In this document: one piece after another, positions 12,125 to 24,075 of the stretch
Layout of the letters: every line of letters begins with the position of its first letter
Numbering within the stretch: the stretch's first letter is position 1
The notes under the pieces: model-generated
Told to the model about the DNA's origin: nothing
What the model saw: only the letters and a program-made list of their open reading frames with translations
Database searches by the model: none
Program-made: the position numbers and the translations under genes
Assembly: GCF_025698545.1 (NCBI RefSeq)
Contig: NC_068565.1
Coordinates: forward strand, 6,510,001 to 6,574,000
DNA: 64,000 nt
Origin: Gossypium raimondii
Lineage: Eukaryota > Streptophyta > Magnoliopsida > Malvales > Malvaceae
Direction: 5' to 3'

Positions 12125-12720
12125 AGAGAGGGAGAAGCAAAATTAAACATAAGAAAGATGCCATGATTATGTTGTTCCAAAGCTCTAGACAAACACTAGG
12201 GTTTCTTCTGTTTTTCATCCTAGTTGTTGGTTTTCATTTGGGTACTTTTCTATGTTATATGTTGGTCGTGTTGGTTTAATTTCTTTGGGATTGTAAATAA
12301 TGAGCAAATAACATACTTAAACTTATTATAATTTCAATCTTAATTCCAATTTATAAATGTTGTACCCAAATATCCAAATCAATGCGTTTGTGATCCAAAC
12401 TGACCTTTGGTCCCAATAGATATTATGATTTTCCAATTTAAACATTCTCATTATTTCACATCCCAATCAATTCCAATTAATCATGATCACACTTCCGGAA
12501 AACATCATCATCATTCCACATTACAATCCGTTCCAATTAATCATGATCACATTTCCGATTTTAATTTATGTACTTACCTTTAACTTAGTGTGGTGGTTGT
12601 TCAACTCATTCTTTAATAATGAGATTAAGGGTTTAATTTTTGCCCATATAATAGAATATATTTCATGACTAGTTAATTGTAAAAGATATGTGATTTAATT
12701 GTAAATGTATTAAAAAATTT
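12125..12720. other. 3' flank of the AILP-like gene
   Basis: Presumed 3' UTR to about 12300 (T-rich, with 'taaataatgagcaaataa'), then AT-rich DNA that includes the 60-bp tandem duplication listed separately. Confidence 0.5.
12441..12560. repeat. 60-bp tandem duplication
   Basis: Two units with exactly 60-bp offset. TTCCAATTAATCATGATCAC occurs at 12471 and 12531, followed by ACTTCCG and ATTTCCG. Upstream, 'ttatttcacatcccaatcaa' (12451) pairs with 'tcattccacattacaatccg' (12511). Confidence 0.8.
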
Positions 12721-12721
12721 A

Positions 12722-13172
12722 GAGTAAACTATGTTTTTAGTCACAAAATTACATGAAAATTTTTAGTTAAATCACTTGGTTGTTAAGTTTTTATTTTTTC
12801 TTTTTAAAGTTCCGCAAGTGAACTCCTATAGATGTTCGATGATCAGGGTGGATCAGAATCCATCAACGAGTAGAACGTATCTTATATCTAAGTCGATCTA
12901 ACAGTTAGTGTCGAAAATTAGAGAAAAAAGTTATTTAAATTTTAGTTCGTGATGCCTAAGCCGTTTCATAGAAAAGAGACTAAATTGTAGAAAAGATTTG
13001 GTGTTTAGAATATAAACATAGAAAGTTATATATATCATCAAATTTAACAATTCAATAACTTAACTGAAAACTTTTGAATAGTTCGATAATTAAATTATAA
13101 CTCCTTTAAATAAATGATCAAAATAAAAATTTATTCATAATTTAGTATTTAATAATATTTTAATTCATCCAA
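12722..13172. mobile_element. Mutator-like MITE, short copy
   Basis: Same family as 648-2902 and 48375-48871. It begins GAGTAAACTATG..TTTTTAGTCAC and contains 'gatcag..ccatcaacgagtagaacgtat' and 'gtcgatctaacagttagtgtcgaa'. The reverse-complementary right end is degenerate. Flanks AAAAATTTA at 12713-12721 and 13173-13181 match 9 of 9, although the A-run allows the right end to slide by a base or two. Confidence 0.65.
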
Positions 13173-13350
13173 AAAAATTTATGTAAAAATCTTTTTAAAA
13201 TTTAGAAATATATATAAAATAAAAGTGAATCTTAAAAAGAAAATAAAAAAGAAGAAGAAAAAACGCATGATTGGCAATGGGCCAGTAATACTCTCTTTCA
13301 GCCCCCAATTCCTCACTCGCGCTTCGTTTCGCTTCTTGTAATTTCCACCA

Positions 13351-16300
13351 ATGCCCGGGAGTGACCCGATACCCGACCCGGAAACCCTACAACCCGGCAA
13401 TGCCATTGATCTCGACGGTGAAGATTACGATGACGATGAAGACGACGCTATTGAAGAAGACGATGAAGATGAAGACGAAGACGAAGAAGACGAAGATGAA
13501 AACGACGACGTCTTGTTTGAACCCGCCACTCCCCGCGCGGTGAAGCTGAAAATGGACACACTAGTCCGACGTATGTTGACCGGCCCCGTTCCGATTCACG
13601 TTCACAACGTGATCATCACAGGGAACACGAAGACCAAAGGCTACATAATCGAATCCCAGGCGTCAGAGGCTTTGAAGAAAGCCACCACGATGCAGGACCT
13701 GTTGCGAGCATCGGACGCTGTGAATTCGCGGCTGAAATCCCTCGGTCTCTTCGATTCGGTTGCGATCACGCTCGATTCAGGTCCGGCGGAGATTCCCGGG
13801 AGCGTCAACGTTATTATTAAGGTCGAGGAAGCGAGGAATCGGGTATCTGGAGAGATTGGAGCTTATACGAATGCTGAGGTACATTTGCTTAGCTTTTCTT
13901 TTGCTGGTGATTGAGTTATTCTGAATATATTAATGTAATTGGGTAGAATTTTAGATAGAAAAGGCGATAAAAATTATTAAAATTGTTTCTTTCCTTAGAA
14001 AAAAAAATGCTTGCCGTTGCATTTTAATTGGGATAAAAGAGCCAAATTTTGGTCTAAACTAAGGTAGAAGTAAGCTTAAGCTCTTAAATCTTAAAATTTA
14101 GGTCTTCTGAGTTTGGTGTTGAGATGTGTTACAGAGATTGAATGAGTGTTGCTGCGCCTTAGTATTACTCAACAAAAACACCTCAGACTTATCCAGGGGA
14201 GGCCCTTTCAATCAGGCGTGCGCCTAGGTGCGCTTTTTTGTAAGGCGATAGGCGTGTAATAAAGGCCCGGCTGATTGAATTCCTCTTTAAATCCTTTCAT
14301 TTTTCACTGTTTTCATTTCATATTCCGTTTACCAGTAAGAAAGGGATCATATCGAACTCTATACTTCTCAATGTATGAGCATTCAACAACAGACACTGAC
14401 CAAAAGGATATCATGTATAGTGACCAATAGAAAAACTGCATGTTTCATAGATAAACTAAACCACACTTTAGAGTTTACTATATATCTTAAGCTTTGTATA
14501 TTATATACACACACAGACTTGTAAAAAGTTAACTCATGCATATATGTATTGCGCTCTACTTCACTCGGGCTAGCACTTTTTGTTGCACCTTGTGTCTGAG
14601 GCAATGTTAGAGTTCTGCTGCCTAGTGCGCTTTGTGCCCTTGACAACACTGTTCAACAACAAACATTGACCATAAGGAAATCATGCATATTGACCTATAA
14701 AAAAATTGCATGTTTCATGGATAAACTAGATAACATTTTAGAGTTTACCATATATCTTAAGTTTTATATATATACACGCACAGACTTGCAAAAACTCATA
14801 CATATACGTATTGTGCTTTGCTCCACTCAGGCTAGCGCTTTTTTTTTTTTTTTTTGTCTTGCACCTGAGGCAATATAAGGATTCTAGCACCTTGTGTGCG
14901 CCTTGTGCTGTTGACAACACTTGAATCTGGATTTCTGATTTAGTCTTATTGTAAAATTCTTACTTTGTGATATGCTCACTCTTTAGCATTTTCTTAACCA
15001 TTCTAGTTTGGGAATTCTTAGCTAATTTACATTTGCAGAAGGTTACAAATAAAAGAAACATATGTTATGGAATATGTATATATTGCTGTATTTCTGTTTT
15101 GTTGAATTATAATTGTCTGATCTTTTTGTAGGCTAAATCTTCCTCAGTTGAAGGATCCATCAAGTACAAGAATTTGTTAGGGTTTGGGGATCTATGGGAT
15201 AGTTCAATTGCTTACGGGTTTGACCGCACAGCAGAGGTAAGTGCTGGTGTATATTTGCCCAGATTGAAAACGTTGGTAGCTCCTGTGACTGTTCGTGCAT
15301 ACTTGTTGACCCAAGATTTGCTGACCTTTTCTTCTTACAAAGAGCGTTCCGTTGGACTTTCTGTTGGCTTATTTTCGAATAGATTTCACAACTTGGAGTA
15401 CCACCTTGCATGGCGTCACTTGATAGATCCATCTCAAATGACCTCATCTGTAAAGATGCAGCTTGGACATGATTATCTTTCATCCTTGAAGTATACATTA
15501 AAAATTGACAAGAGAAACTCTCCTGTGAGGCCAACTAAAGGATATGCTTTTATTGCTAAAACTCATATTGGTGGCCTTGCACCTGATAGTCAAAGCTTAA
15601 GATTCCTGCGCCAGGTTTGATACTAAGCATGGACTTCTTATTGCAGGTTAAGTTGAATGTATTTTGTCATACTGTTATCAGTTTGGAGTTTAGGCTTTGA
15701 TGTAGAATAGCTTTTGTGTGCTATGTTTTCATGTGAAGTAGACGGAAGAGTGTTAGGCTTAGGAATTATTATCTATCCTTGTATATGCATGTTCTTTTAT
15801 TTGTGTTCATGAACTCCATATTTTTATTCGAAACCTTCAGGAAGCTTATTTCTAGAAGTGTGAGCATTAATGGTGCAATTGACTGCTAGATGGAAGTTTA
15901 GTGCAATTGACTGCCGGATGGAAGTTTTGGTATTGTGGGGCTTTTCTTCTTTAATGTGCTAAGTTAGTTTATTTTTATGAGGAAATAATGTCTTATTTTG
16001 TTTCCCTTGATGTGGAATACTGGCTTTGCCATTTAATTACTGGCATAAAAGCATCTTATCTAGACTCAGCTTATCTTTCTGGGTTTCTAGTATCTGAATT
16101 TTGTGTATGAATACAAATGACCATGTGAATTTGCCACTGTTTTTCATGATTATATTTGGTTTCTTTTTGTTGTAGACCTTTCATGTGATCATTGTTGTTA
16201 TATACACTAGCTGTTAGCTATTGTACTATTTTGCTGTCAATTTACTTTTACAACTCACCTGATTTTCTAACAGGAGTTTGATCTTCGATGTGCTATCCCT

Positions 16301-17040
16301 CTTGGATTTTATCATGCAGCTCTTAATTTTGGGATTTGTAGTGGTGTTATTTTTCCATGGGGGAGTGGGTTCTTAAACAGGACTACATCCATACCAGAAA
16401 GATTCTTCTTAGGTGGCAATCTATCTCCAGTTTGTGCTTTAGGAGGGCCAAAAGCATCATGGGGATTTAAGACAAGGGCAACGAGTCCCTATGAACCTAA
16501 AAGACAGATTGATGATGAGAACGCTGATGTGGCTAGTAGGGATTCTCTTGGAGGAAACTTTACTGTTACTGCTCTAGCAGACCTTTCATTTGACCTTCCA
16601 ACTAGGTGGTTTAGAGAAAGGGGAATCCATGCACATGTCTTTGCTTATGCTGGAAATGTTGCCATGTTAACAGAGAACGAGTTCCGAAGTTTCTCCATGC
16701 AGAAGTTCATAGGCTCATTCAGAAGTTCAGCTGGAATTGGCGTTGTCATTCCTACAAACCGATTTCGCATGGAGGTTAATTTCTTTGGCCCTTCTATTTA
16801 AAATTTTAAACCTAAGCAGCAGAGAATTGGATATAAAGAAAACGAATGGCTTAGAATTCAAAATGTGTACATTTCTATTAGCTAACTCTTTTAGGTTTTT
16901 GATTGTCATTTTTGACATGGTATATGTGCCGCTGACATCCTTGATTCATTTGCCAGCTTAATTATTGCTACATACTGAAGAAATTTGCTAATGACCATGC
17001 TAAGGCTGGCTTTTGGCTAACCTTTTCTCGGCCATCGTAG
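13351..17040 (+). CDS. SAM50: SAM50-like outer-membrane assembly protein (Omp85/BamA family)
   Basis: Four exons, 13351-13878, 15132-15614, 16274-16774 and 16957-17040, all phase 0 with GT..AG ends, give about 531 aa, normal for plant SAM50. SAM50 is the channel core of the sorting and assembly machinery that inserts beta-barrel proteins into the mitochondrial outer membrane. Residues about 22-55 are almost all Asp/Glu, a disordered acidic N-terminus. A single POTRA-like region follows (about 75-165, IHVHNVIITGNTKTKGY). The Omp85 barrel occupies exons 2-4, including FFLGGN and GFKTRA, which sits where the loop-6 motif falls. The C-terminal strand is NYCYILKKFANDHAKAG, ending FSRPS. Intron 1 (1.25 kb) contains a tandem duplication. 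No lesion is seen; a plastid OEP80-type relative is less likely because of the length and single POTRA-like region. Confidence 0.93.
14379..14922. repeat. ~272-bp tandem duplication inside SAM50 intron 1
   Basis: Two units (14379-14650 and 14651-14922) run in parallel: 'ttcaacaac.acactgacc', 'ctgcatgtttcat.gataaacta', 'tttagagtttac.atatatctta', 'cacagacttg.aaaa', 'gaggcaat' and 'cttgacaacact' recur in order. The second unit carries a T-run at 14840-14855. Lengths are nearly equal and divergence is around 15% by eye. Confidence 0.85.
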
Positions 17041-20000
17041 AACGTTACTTTTCTGCTAGGTTGGCATCTAGTAACATTGGTTTCGCACGGTATTACACTG
17101 AAGCCTGCCATTTGAAGCAGTTAAGTTATTTGGAGACCTGGGCAGTTCTGCTTCTTCAACAGTTACTCGTGTTTCCCCTTTTTACCTCAATAATGGGAGG
17201 GATTATAACTGCATTTCGGTGATAGAACTGATAGGTTTGCTTTGGTTACTAATGACATGGTTTTCTTTTGGGAGCATTACTCTTTCTTTCCTCATTTGTC
17301 CAGATATCTTGTTTATCATTGTGTTATGTAACGTTTCGATGGCCGGTTTGTACGGCTTTGGATAATGATTTTATGTTGTTGAGCTGAAAACAAAGGAATA
17401 AATAGAAAGAATCCCTATTGTTTTTGCTGTAAAGGTTTTTTTTTTTTTGGAATGCCATAATTTGATATTTATGCTGAAAATTGAAATGAAGTGAATCCAT
17501 GTGAAGGTTCTTCAATAATAAACACACCACCATTTATACCATACAATTCACAATCATTAGATTAGATGAATTAACTGCTATTTAATAAATTGAAAATTTT
17601 ACTTAAGACTTTTCTTTTTCTTTTTGACTTAAATTTAACTCCTCAAAAGAATCGTATTTGATCATTAATCTTTTAGAAAGAGTTGAGTTATTATTTTTAA
17701 TAAAAATATCGATTAAAACATTAATTTTAAACATAGTAACTTGAATGGTAATTCATGTTAATTTTATAAGACAAATAGTATTATGCCATTATGAAGTGCA
17801 TGTGAGTGTCATGAAAATTAATGTTTTAGTTAGCATTTCGTTAAGAAAATGATTTGACACTTTTGAAAAGTTAAATGATTAAATTTAATTAAAAGAAAGA
17901 AAAGAATAAAGTCTAAATTGACAAAAATGTAAACATCAAGGGTTAAGTTTACCATTATACTATTATTTTATTTGGTATAGTTTTGAATAAAAGTTAAATA
18001 TAAAAATTTGAATATCTAATAATTTAACAAATAAAGAAGAGATAATTGATTTCAAATATATTGTTTTAAATAAAATTAACTTTAACATTTTCGGCCTACT
18101 TATTTTATTCAATATATGGATTTTGAGATTTTTAATCTCTATTTTATAATTTAAGGGATTGATTGAATTATTATCCTCAGTTCAAATTCTGTTGTGAAAT
18201 TATCCCATACTCTTTACCATTTCCATTAAACTTCCTATTAACTGTGTATATTTTTATTTTACATTGTAAATCATGGAATTTTGATTTAATCAAACTATAT
18301 CATTTATTTTAATTATTAACAACTTAACTCACTTACAACAAATAATATTAAATTATTTTAATGAAATAACTAAATCCGCATTCCTATTTTGTATGCTTTT
18401 AACATGTCAATAAATTAACCTAATTGAAATTTTAAATAAAAAATTTAGATTTATTTTTCGAAGTTCGTTTAGATAACAAGATATAGAGTTTTATCTTTTC
18501 TTCTAGTGCCCATAATAATATTAGGATAATTATTAGATGAATATTAGATATTAATGTTACTTTAAAATTAAGAGAAAATATTTGGTACAATCGCTAATTA
18601 AATTTTTAGATTCCGTGGATTAACAAGTTTTTAGAAAAGGAGAAGAAATGTTTTAAAATGGGATTTCAGCAACTAAATTTGTTGGATGAATTTCATTTGT
18701 TTTTTACTTATACAAGTTGTGACAAATCAAATCGACTTATGACTCATTACAACGTGTTTAGGTGAAAATTTATATTTGAATATAAAGTTTATAGCAAAAC
18801 CCAAAACCCTTAAATGTAAATCATAAACCTTACCCTAAATCGTATAACCTAAATTTCTTTAACTTCCATCTTAAACAAGTAATCCAAACCTTTAAATTAG
18901 GAAAAAAGAAGACTCCAAAACACAAAACAAGAATCACGAACCAACTTTTTAAATTTTAATATTTATATAAATTTATTGATAACAAAATTAATTACAAAAT
19001 ATGATTCAATTTAATTATGGCTCCCTACCGGATTTTTGGTCTAACTTTTGATCCCATTGAAGACATTGATACTAGGTGTGGTCTACATTTTGGTTGACTG
19101 TCCCTGAGGTCTATTTCATTGTATATTCTAATTGGTTGAGATCGACTTTTTGAATCTTCACATCGTTTTAATTTTGACACAATTTGTAAATCTTATGTTG
19201 CTCTCAACACTCCTCATCATGGAGTGATTAAAACTCATATCAAATTCTATAGACATTATCAACATATATATTTTGTGCAATAGATGTGAACCTTATTTCG
19301 TGCATCAACAATGTATGGACATGGGTATTGTAGCACTTACAAGTGCCTAGCTACATTCACATCGCTCCTCATTTAGATTAACTTTAAATGACCTTGGTGG
19401 TATTTATCGTATTGGATCAATTAATTCTTCAACCATATATGTGTTATTTAAATGAGAGAATTCAATGTCAAGAAGGTATTGGTAGTGTTCATAAAATATT
19501 AAGGTCTTAAAATTTAAGGATCGAAGTTCAAGCCCCATCTATTATTATTTTAATAATTAATTATTTAGACTAGGAAATTTGTCCGTATATAGTTTTCTTT
19601 TTCTTTTTTTGTTTTGAATTAAATTAGAATTCGACCATTGGTTTTATTATTATTTTAATATAAAATATTTCTTTTATAATTGATTAATTATATTTTATAA
19701 TTAAATATGCAAGACTAAATTCTTTAAAGCAAGAACATGATTAAATCATATCAAGAAAGGAAAACCGTGTGAATGTTATATATGAACTTTAATTTTGTAT
19801 AATTTTATATATAAAATTTTGTTTTAATTCAATTTTCACAATTTACTCACATAATTATTGATATAATATCATTTTAAGTTTATATATTATATAACAAATA
19901 CTTATATTTACCCAATATAATGAAGTATATATTTTTAAAATATGCATAATTGAATCAAAATCAAAGTTCTTATATATATATATATATATTAATCACAATT

Positions 20001-20146
20001 AAATTTAATGTGTATCATTAAATCAAATTAAAATTAATGTATCCAATTGTAAATTAAATTATACATGATAGGGCAAAATTTTCGAAAACAATGAAAATTC
20101 AACCCTCCATCACCATCAGTCTGTTAATTAAACTGATATTATAATC
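17041..20146. other. SAM50 3' flank and intergenic region
   Basis: Presumed SAM50 3' UTR extends to about 17400. From about 17280 the sequence starts to match 24290 onward, strongest at 17450-17557 against 24394-24503, where over 100 bp are almost identical. This marks the left edge of the duplicated block that carries the Bet v 1-like gene. About 17.6-20.1 kb is AT-rich, with a TA microsatellite near 19973-19990, and holds no recognised gene. Confidence 0.6.
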
Positions 20147-20773
20147 TTAAGCATCATTTTTTGAACTTTCTAGAAATCTTTTAGTAATTTGTGCAGCAGC
20201 TGCTAAGGGTTGGATATTAGGCTTTGGATCATTAGCTTCAAACTCTTCCTTCACAGCATAACCGATGTCTGATCTGATAATGCATGAATCACTGGTTTTC
20301 TCAATGATGTCAAGTCGAACAATTTGAACCGAGCAACCAATTGCTAGACACCCTCCTTCCAATCCCTTTGCCACTTTCACCTTCTTTTCATCATCAATCT
20401 TAATGAATCTTTCAGTATAGCTTGAGTTGCCTGGTTAGATTGATATAAAAAATGGGTTTTAAAAAGACTTGATCATATACTAACTTAGGGAAAAAAGAAG
20501 GGAATTGGTAGAATATAGAGTACCTGGAACAAAAGTGAGTTTGAGGATAGTTCCAACACCACCATCACCTTTCAAAACTTGAACACTTTGGATCACAGTT
20601 TTGAGCTCTCGAGCAGTAAGCATGGAAATCCCAAGGTGCCTATAAAGCTCCCAAACCCTACTTGCTGCCACATTTACTTCAAGTTCATTGGTAAGATGCT
20701 TCAATTCTTTGAACTCAATTCCCATATAGCAAGAGAAAATAAGAAAGCAAATCAAAGAAACTTGCTTCAACAT
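20147..20773 (-). CDS. Bet v 1 / S-norcoclaurine synthase-like protein, copy 1
   Basis: Two exons on the minus strand, 20773-20524 and 20430-20147, separated by a 93-bp GT..AG intron, encode about 177 aa. A hydrophobic N-terminus (MLKQVSLICFLIFSCYMG) could be a signal peptide. A Bet v 1 fold follows, with the glycine-rich loop GDGGVGT and the helical tail PLAAAAQITKRFLE. The YTERF segment places Tyr and Glu where norcoclaurine synthases have catalytic residues. Homologues bind small hydrophobic ligands and many are called norcoclaurine-synthase-like without making that alkaloid, so the substrate cannot be given. It is one of two tandem copies; the other is 5.8 kb downstream on the same strand. 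Its TATA position reads ATTTAAA, weaker than in the second copy. Confidence 0.9.
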
Positions 20774-21260
20774 TTCTGCAATTCTGTGTTTACTTTTTAT
20801 GGACTTTGGCTTGCCTTTCGAACCTTGGGTTAATAAGTTGTTAACCCTGTAAGAATGATATTCAATGGGTGCAAGTAACGGGGTTTAAATGGAGATGAGG
20901 ATGGGCCAAGCTAAATGCATTAAATGTGCATGGTTTGATTGACAAGTTGAAGTCATTGATGATAACATTAATGCAAACCCAATAAGGTCAGGTCTGAAGT
21001 AGAACAGGTCTTGGCCAATAATAACGGCTGCTGTCTGCCTATTAAGTAAGCGGATAGAATTCATGAACCTTACGTTGTACAAGATCTCTCTTTTTGGGTT
21101 CATCAAAGGGATTATGAGATTCAAAACCCAGCTTTTTGACTAATTAATTCAAATGTTTGTTCGCATTTAGCTGAAGTTATTTAGATGTTACGAAACACCA
21201 AAATGAAATGATTGATATTTGATTATAATATTCTGCGTGTAATTTGTTGACACCCGAAGG
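20774..21260. other. Promoter side of copy 1 and end of duplicated block
   Basis: This sequence parallels 26561-27506 in copy 2: 'gaatgatattcaat.ggtgca', 'gcatggtttgattgac', 'tcttggccaataat' and, further out, 'gactaattaattc.aatgttt' and 'gtgtaa.ttgttgac'. The match ends near 21255, which sets the right edge of the duplication. Confidence 0.7.
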
Positions 21261-21681
21261 AGTTTGATAAGAAAATTCAAAAGTTGTAATTTATTGAAAA
21301 GGTAAGAAGAATCTTAACTTAAGGCTTAATTAATTAATTAAACAAAGGTAAAAAATCCATTAATTTTTAAATTGATATATGATTGAATTGGATTAAGAAA
21401 ATGATTAAATTAATTTTTATAATTTTTTAATAATTTATTTGTTTTGAACAAATGGACAAGTTAAACCGGTCAAATCAGTAATCAGTGATCTAACCAATTT
21501 GACTATCAATTCGATCCCAAAACATTGAGTTTACCCCAAATGGATACATTTATTAGATTTAAGTTTTTTAAATGATTAAAATTTTAATTAAAGAACTCAA
21601 TATCTATAGGTGTGAAGGTCTTTTTGTATTTATTTATTTATTTTTAGTACATGGTCTTTTTGTCTTTAGTAGGGTTAAAAT
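21261..21681. other. AT-rich spacer between duplicated block and hAT-like element
   Basis: No feature was recognised apart from the 8-bp target-site sequence GTTAAAAT at 21674-21681 that belongs to the adjacent element. Confidence 0.5.
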
Positions 21682-22050
21682 TAGAGGTGATCATGGGTTG
21701 GGCGGCCCGGCCCGACGGCCCGCTCGAAAAATGAGAGGGTTCAGATAAAAATATAGGCCCAAAATATGGGTTTGGGCAAAAAATGAGGCCCGTTTAGAAA
21801 ATGGGCTGAGCTCGGGTAAAACTTTTTTGGCTTGGGCCCAACCCGAATTATATATTAAATATATATAATTTTTTTTATGTTTAATCAAATATACTTTTTA
21901 ATCAACTATATATTAAATATATACTTTTTTGGTGTTGTAAAATTTAATATGGGTCGGGCCAGGCCGGGTTTGGGCTTAGCAATTTTGTTTCGGGCCAGGC
22001 TTGGACAAATTTTTAGGCCCATATTTCAGCCCGACCCATGATCACCTCTA
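21682..22050. mobile_element. hAT-like non-autonomous element, copy 2
   Basis: Terminal inverted repeats are perfect for 17 bp: TAGAGGTGATCATGGGT at the left and its reverse complement at the right. The flanking 8-mer GTTAAAAT is identical on both sides (21674-21681 and 22051-22058), the hallmark of hAT insertion. The interior has 'ataaaaatataggcccaaa', 'gaggcccgtttagaaaatggg' and 'gggcccaacccg' blocks shared with the other copies. At 369 bp it is the shortest and best-preserved copy. Confidence 0.9.
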
Positions 22051-22110
22051 GTTAAAATCCTCAACAATGAAAATTAAATGCAAATAATCATATTAAATAT
22101 GAGTACCAAG

Positions 22111-22708
22111 TAGACCTGATCATGAGTCGAGTCGGGTTTGGGTTGAGCCGATGCAAAATTTTAGGCCTATTTTCTCGGCATGGGCTTGGGTTGACCCAAA
22201 AAATGGGCTTAAAATTTTGTTCAAGTCCGACCCAAATTAAAAATGCTAAACTTGAGCCCAAACAGCTCGTATTAATTTTTTATATAAAAATAAATTTTAA
22301 AAAAATAACATATCAAATACACTAAAAATATTAAAATAAGTGTTCCTCAACAAATTGAAAATACATTAAAAAATTCTTTATACTTAAAATAACACTAAGA
22401 TAATCTTAACTTAGTAAATAAATACCTCTAAAATAGTAACGAAATTAACAATAAAAAAAGAGTCATACAATATCAAAACAATAACAACAAAATAGTAGTA
22501 ATCTAATAGCAAAACAACAACAAAATTTTTAGGCTAATTCGGGTAGGCTCGTGCCAAGAAAATCTTACTCGACGCTCAGCCAGTTTAAAAAACGAACCTT
22601 ATTTTTTGTCCAAACCCATTTTTTGGACCTATATTTTTACCCAAACCCTCCCATTTTTTAGGTGAGCCTTTGGGCTTAAACAAGTGACCCGACCCATAAT
22701 TAGGTCTA
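22111..22708. mobile_element. hAT-like non-autonomous element, copy 3 (opposite orientation)
   Basis: It starts TAGACCTGATCATGAGTCG; the right end in reverse reads TAGACCTAATTATGGGTCGGG. Flanks GTACCAAG (22103-22110) and GTATCAAG (22709-22716) match 7 of 8. Interior blocks such as 'ggacctatatttttacccaaaccctccc' are the reverse complement of those in copy 2, so it lies in the opposite orientation only 60 bp away. Confidence 0.85.
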
Positions 22709-22819
22709 GTATCAAGGTCCTCTTACATTAGTTACAATTTACACTATTAATTGTTTTATTTTAAAAAACCTAGCAGCAAACTTGACATTACAAGATGCAC
22801 TTTTTGTACTTATCAATAA

Positions 22820-23001
22820 TCTCTGGTCTATAGCGGCGTTTTTTGGAAAAGCGTCGCTAAAGGTTATGGTCTTTACCGGCGTTTGTAGGTAAAGCGTCGC
22901 TAAAGGTCACGACTTTTAGCGTCGATTATTTCTAAAAACGCCACAAAAGTTAGCGACGCGTTCAAACAAAAGCGCCGCTAAAGGCCTGTTTTGGTGTAGT
23001 G
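22820..23001. mobile_element. CACTA transposon terminus fragment
   Basis: The sequence ends GGCCTGTTTTGGTGTAGTG; its reverse complement starts CACTACACCAAAACAGGCC, a classic CACTA-type end. The adjoining 180 bp contain repeated subterminal motifs such as TAGCGGCGTTTTTTGG, AAAGCGTCGCTAAAGG (twice), TAGCGACGCG and AGCGCCGCTAAAGG on both strands. The opposite terminus and any transposase gene are absent, so only one end remains. Confidence 0.75.
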
Positions 23002-23159
23002 CAACTATATTACTAATAATAGAACCTTGACATTTATGGTATTGAGATGTTCTTCTAAAAAAACGTATTTTGATAAATAAATTTTAAAGATATTTATTTT
23101 GATAATTAATTAAAAGTTTCACTAGATTGAAAATAAAAGGAGCTCGTTTGTATGTATAT

Positions 23160-23760
23160 ATAAAATATATTTTATTAAGAAGGGTTGAGGGGAGCTGGGT
23201 CTTGAATACTCAGCGGAAGGTATTGCTCCTCTCAAGGGGTTGTCCCTTACGCTCTAAGGAAAGCCCAATCAAGTTCACGGAGTTTAGGCAGTGCCTCAGT
23301 TAATGTTGGTATGACTTGCAAGCTCGCGGGAGAGATGTCAACTTTGTTAGAAATTAATTACACTAGGCTAGAAATGCTAAGATAAGGCATATGAGTGTAC
23401 TTGCAAGGGATAAAACCTTCCAAGTGGGACAATACCTTTCGTTGAGGTTTCAAGACTTAACTCCCCTTAACATAAAATGCGCATATTGTTAGAAATTAAT
23501 TATGTAAAGTGCACATGTGGGGGATCAAATCATCAACCAAGGCCTTATATGCCTTACCTGGTTCCATAATTAATTTCTAATAATATTGACACTTCTCTTG
23601 TGAGCTTGTAGATCGTACCTACATCAATCGAAGCGCTCCCTAAACTTCATGACCTGGTTGAGCTCTCCTTGGAATGCGGGAGACAACTCCCCGAGTGGGA
23701 CAATACTTTTCGTTAAGGGTCTGAGACTCAACTCCCTTCAACAAGAAGCTTGAAATCAAT
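23160..23760. repeat. Unclassified repeat with internal direct repeats
   Basis: GC is higher than in the flanks. 'agtgggacaatacctttcgttgagg.tt..agacttaactcccctt' at about 23415-23475 recurs diverged at 23693-23752. 'gttagaaattaatta' occurs at 23345 and 23489, with a reverse-complement 'taattaatttctaat' near 23568. This looks like fragments of an LTR or other transposon, but no class could be assigned. Confidence 0.45.
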
Positions 23761-23913
23761 TATTATATTAAAAATATTATTAAAAAATATCGATAAACGA
23801 AACATCAAAATTAACCCATACCATAAATGTCGATATCAAAATTTTAAATTTATTTTTATAAATATATATTCATCTGTGATATTAACAATTTTAATTGTAA
23901 ATATATTTTTTGG

Positions 23914-24075
23914 GGGTTAGTGACATAAATGACTCCTATACTTTAGGCTTTTTCTGATGTGGTACGAAATGATAAATAAAATTAAACTACAAGTACTTAA
24001 TTGAACATTTTAAAAGTGTAGGTATCACCTACAAACAACACCCTAAAGTATAGGAGTCATTTATATCATTAACCC
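23914..24075. mobile_element. Short foldback MITE
   Basis: It begins GGGTTAGTGACATAAATGAC and ends with the inverted counterpart; reading the right end in reverse gives GGGTTAATGATATAAATGAC and continues TCCTATACTTTAGG. Arms of about 35 bp flank a 90-bp non-coding core. A precise target duplication could not be defined because both flanks are T/A runs. Confidence 0.75.
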
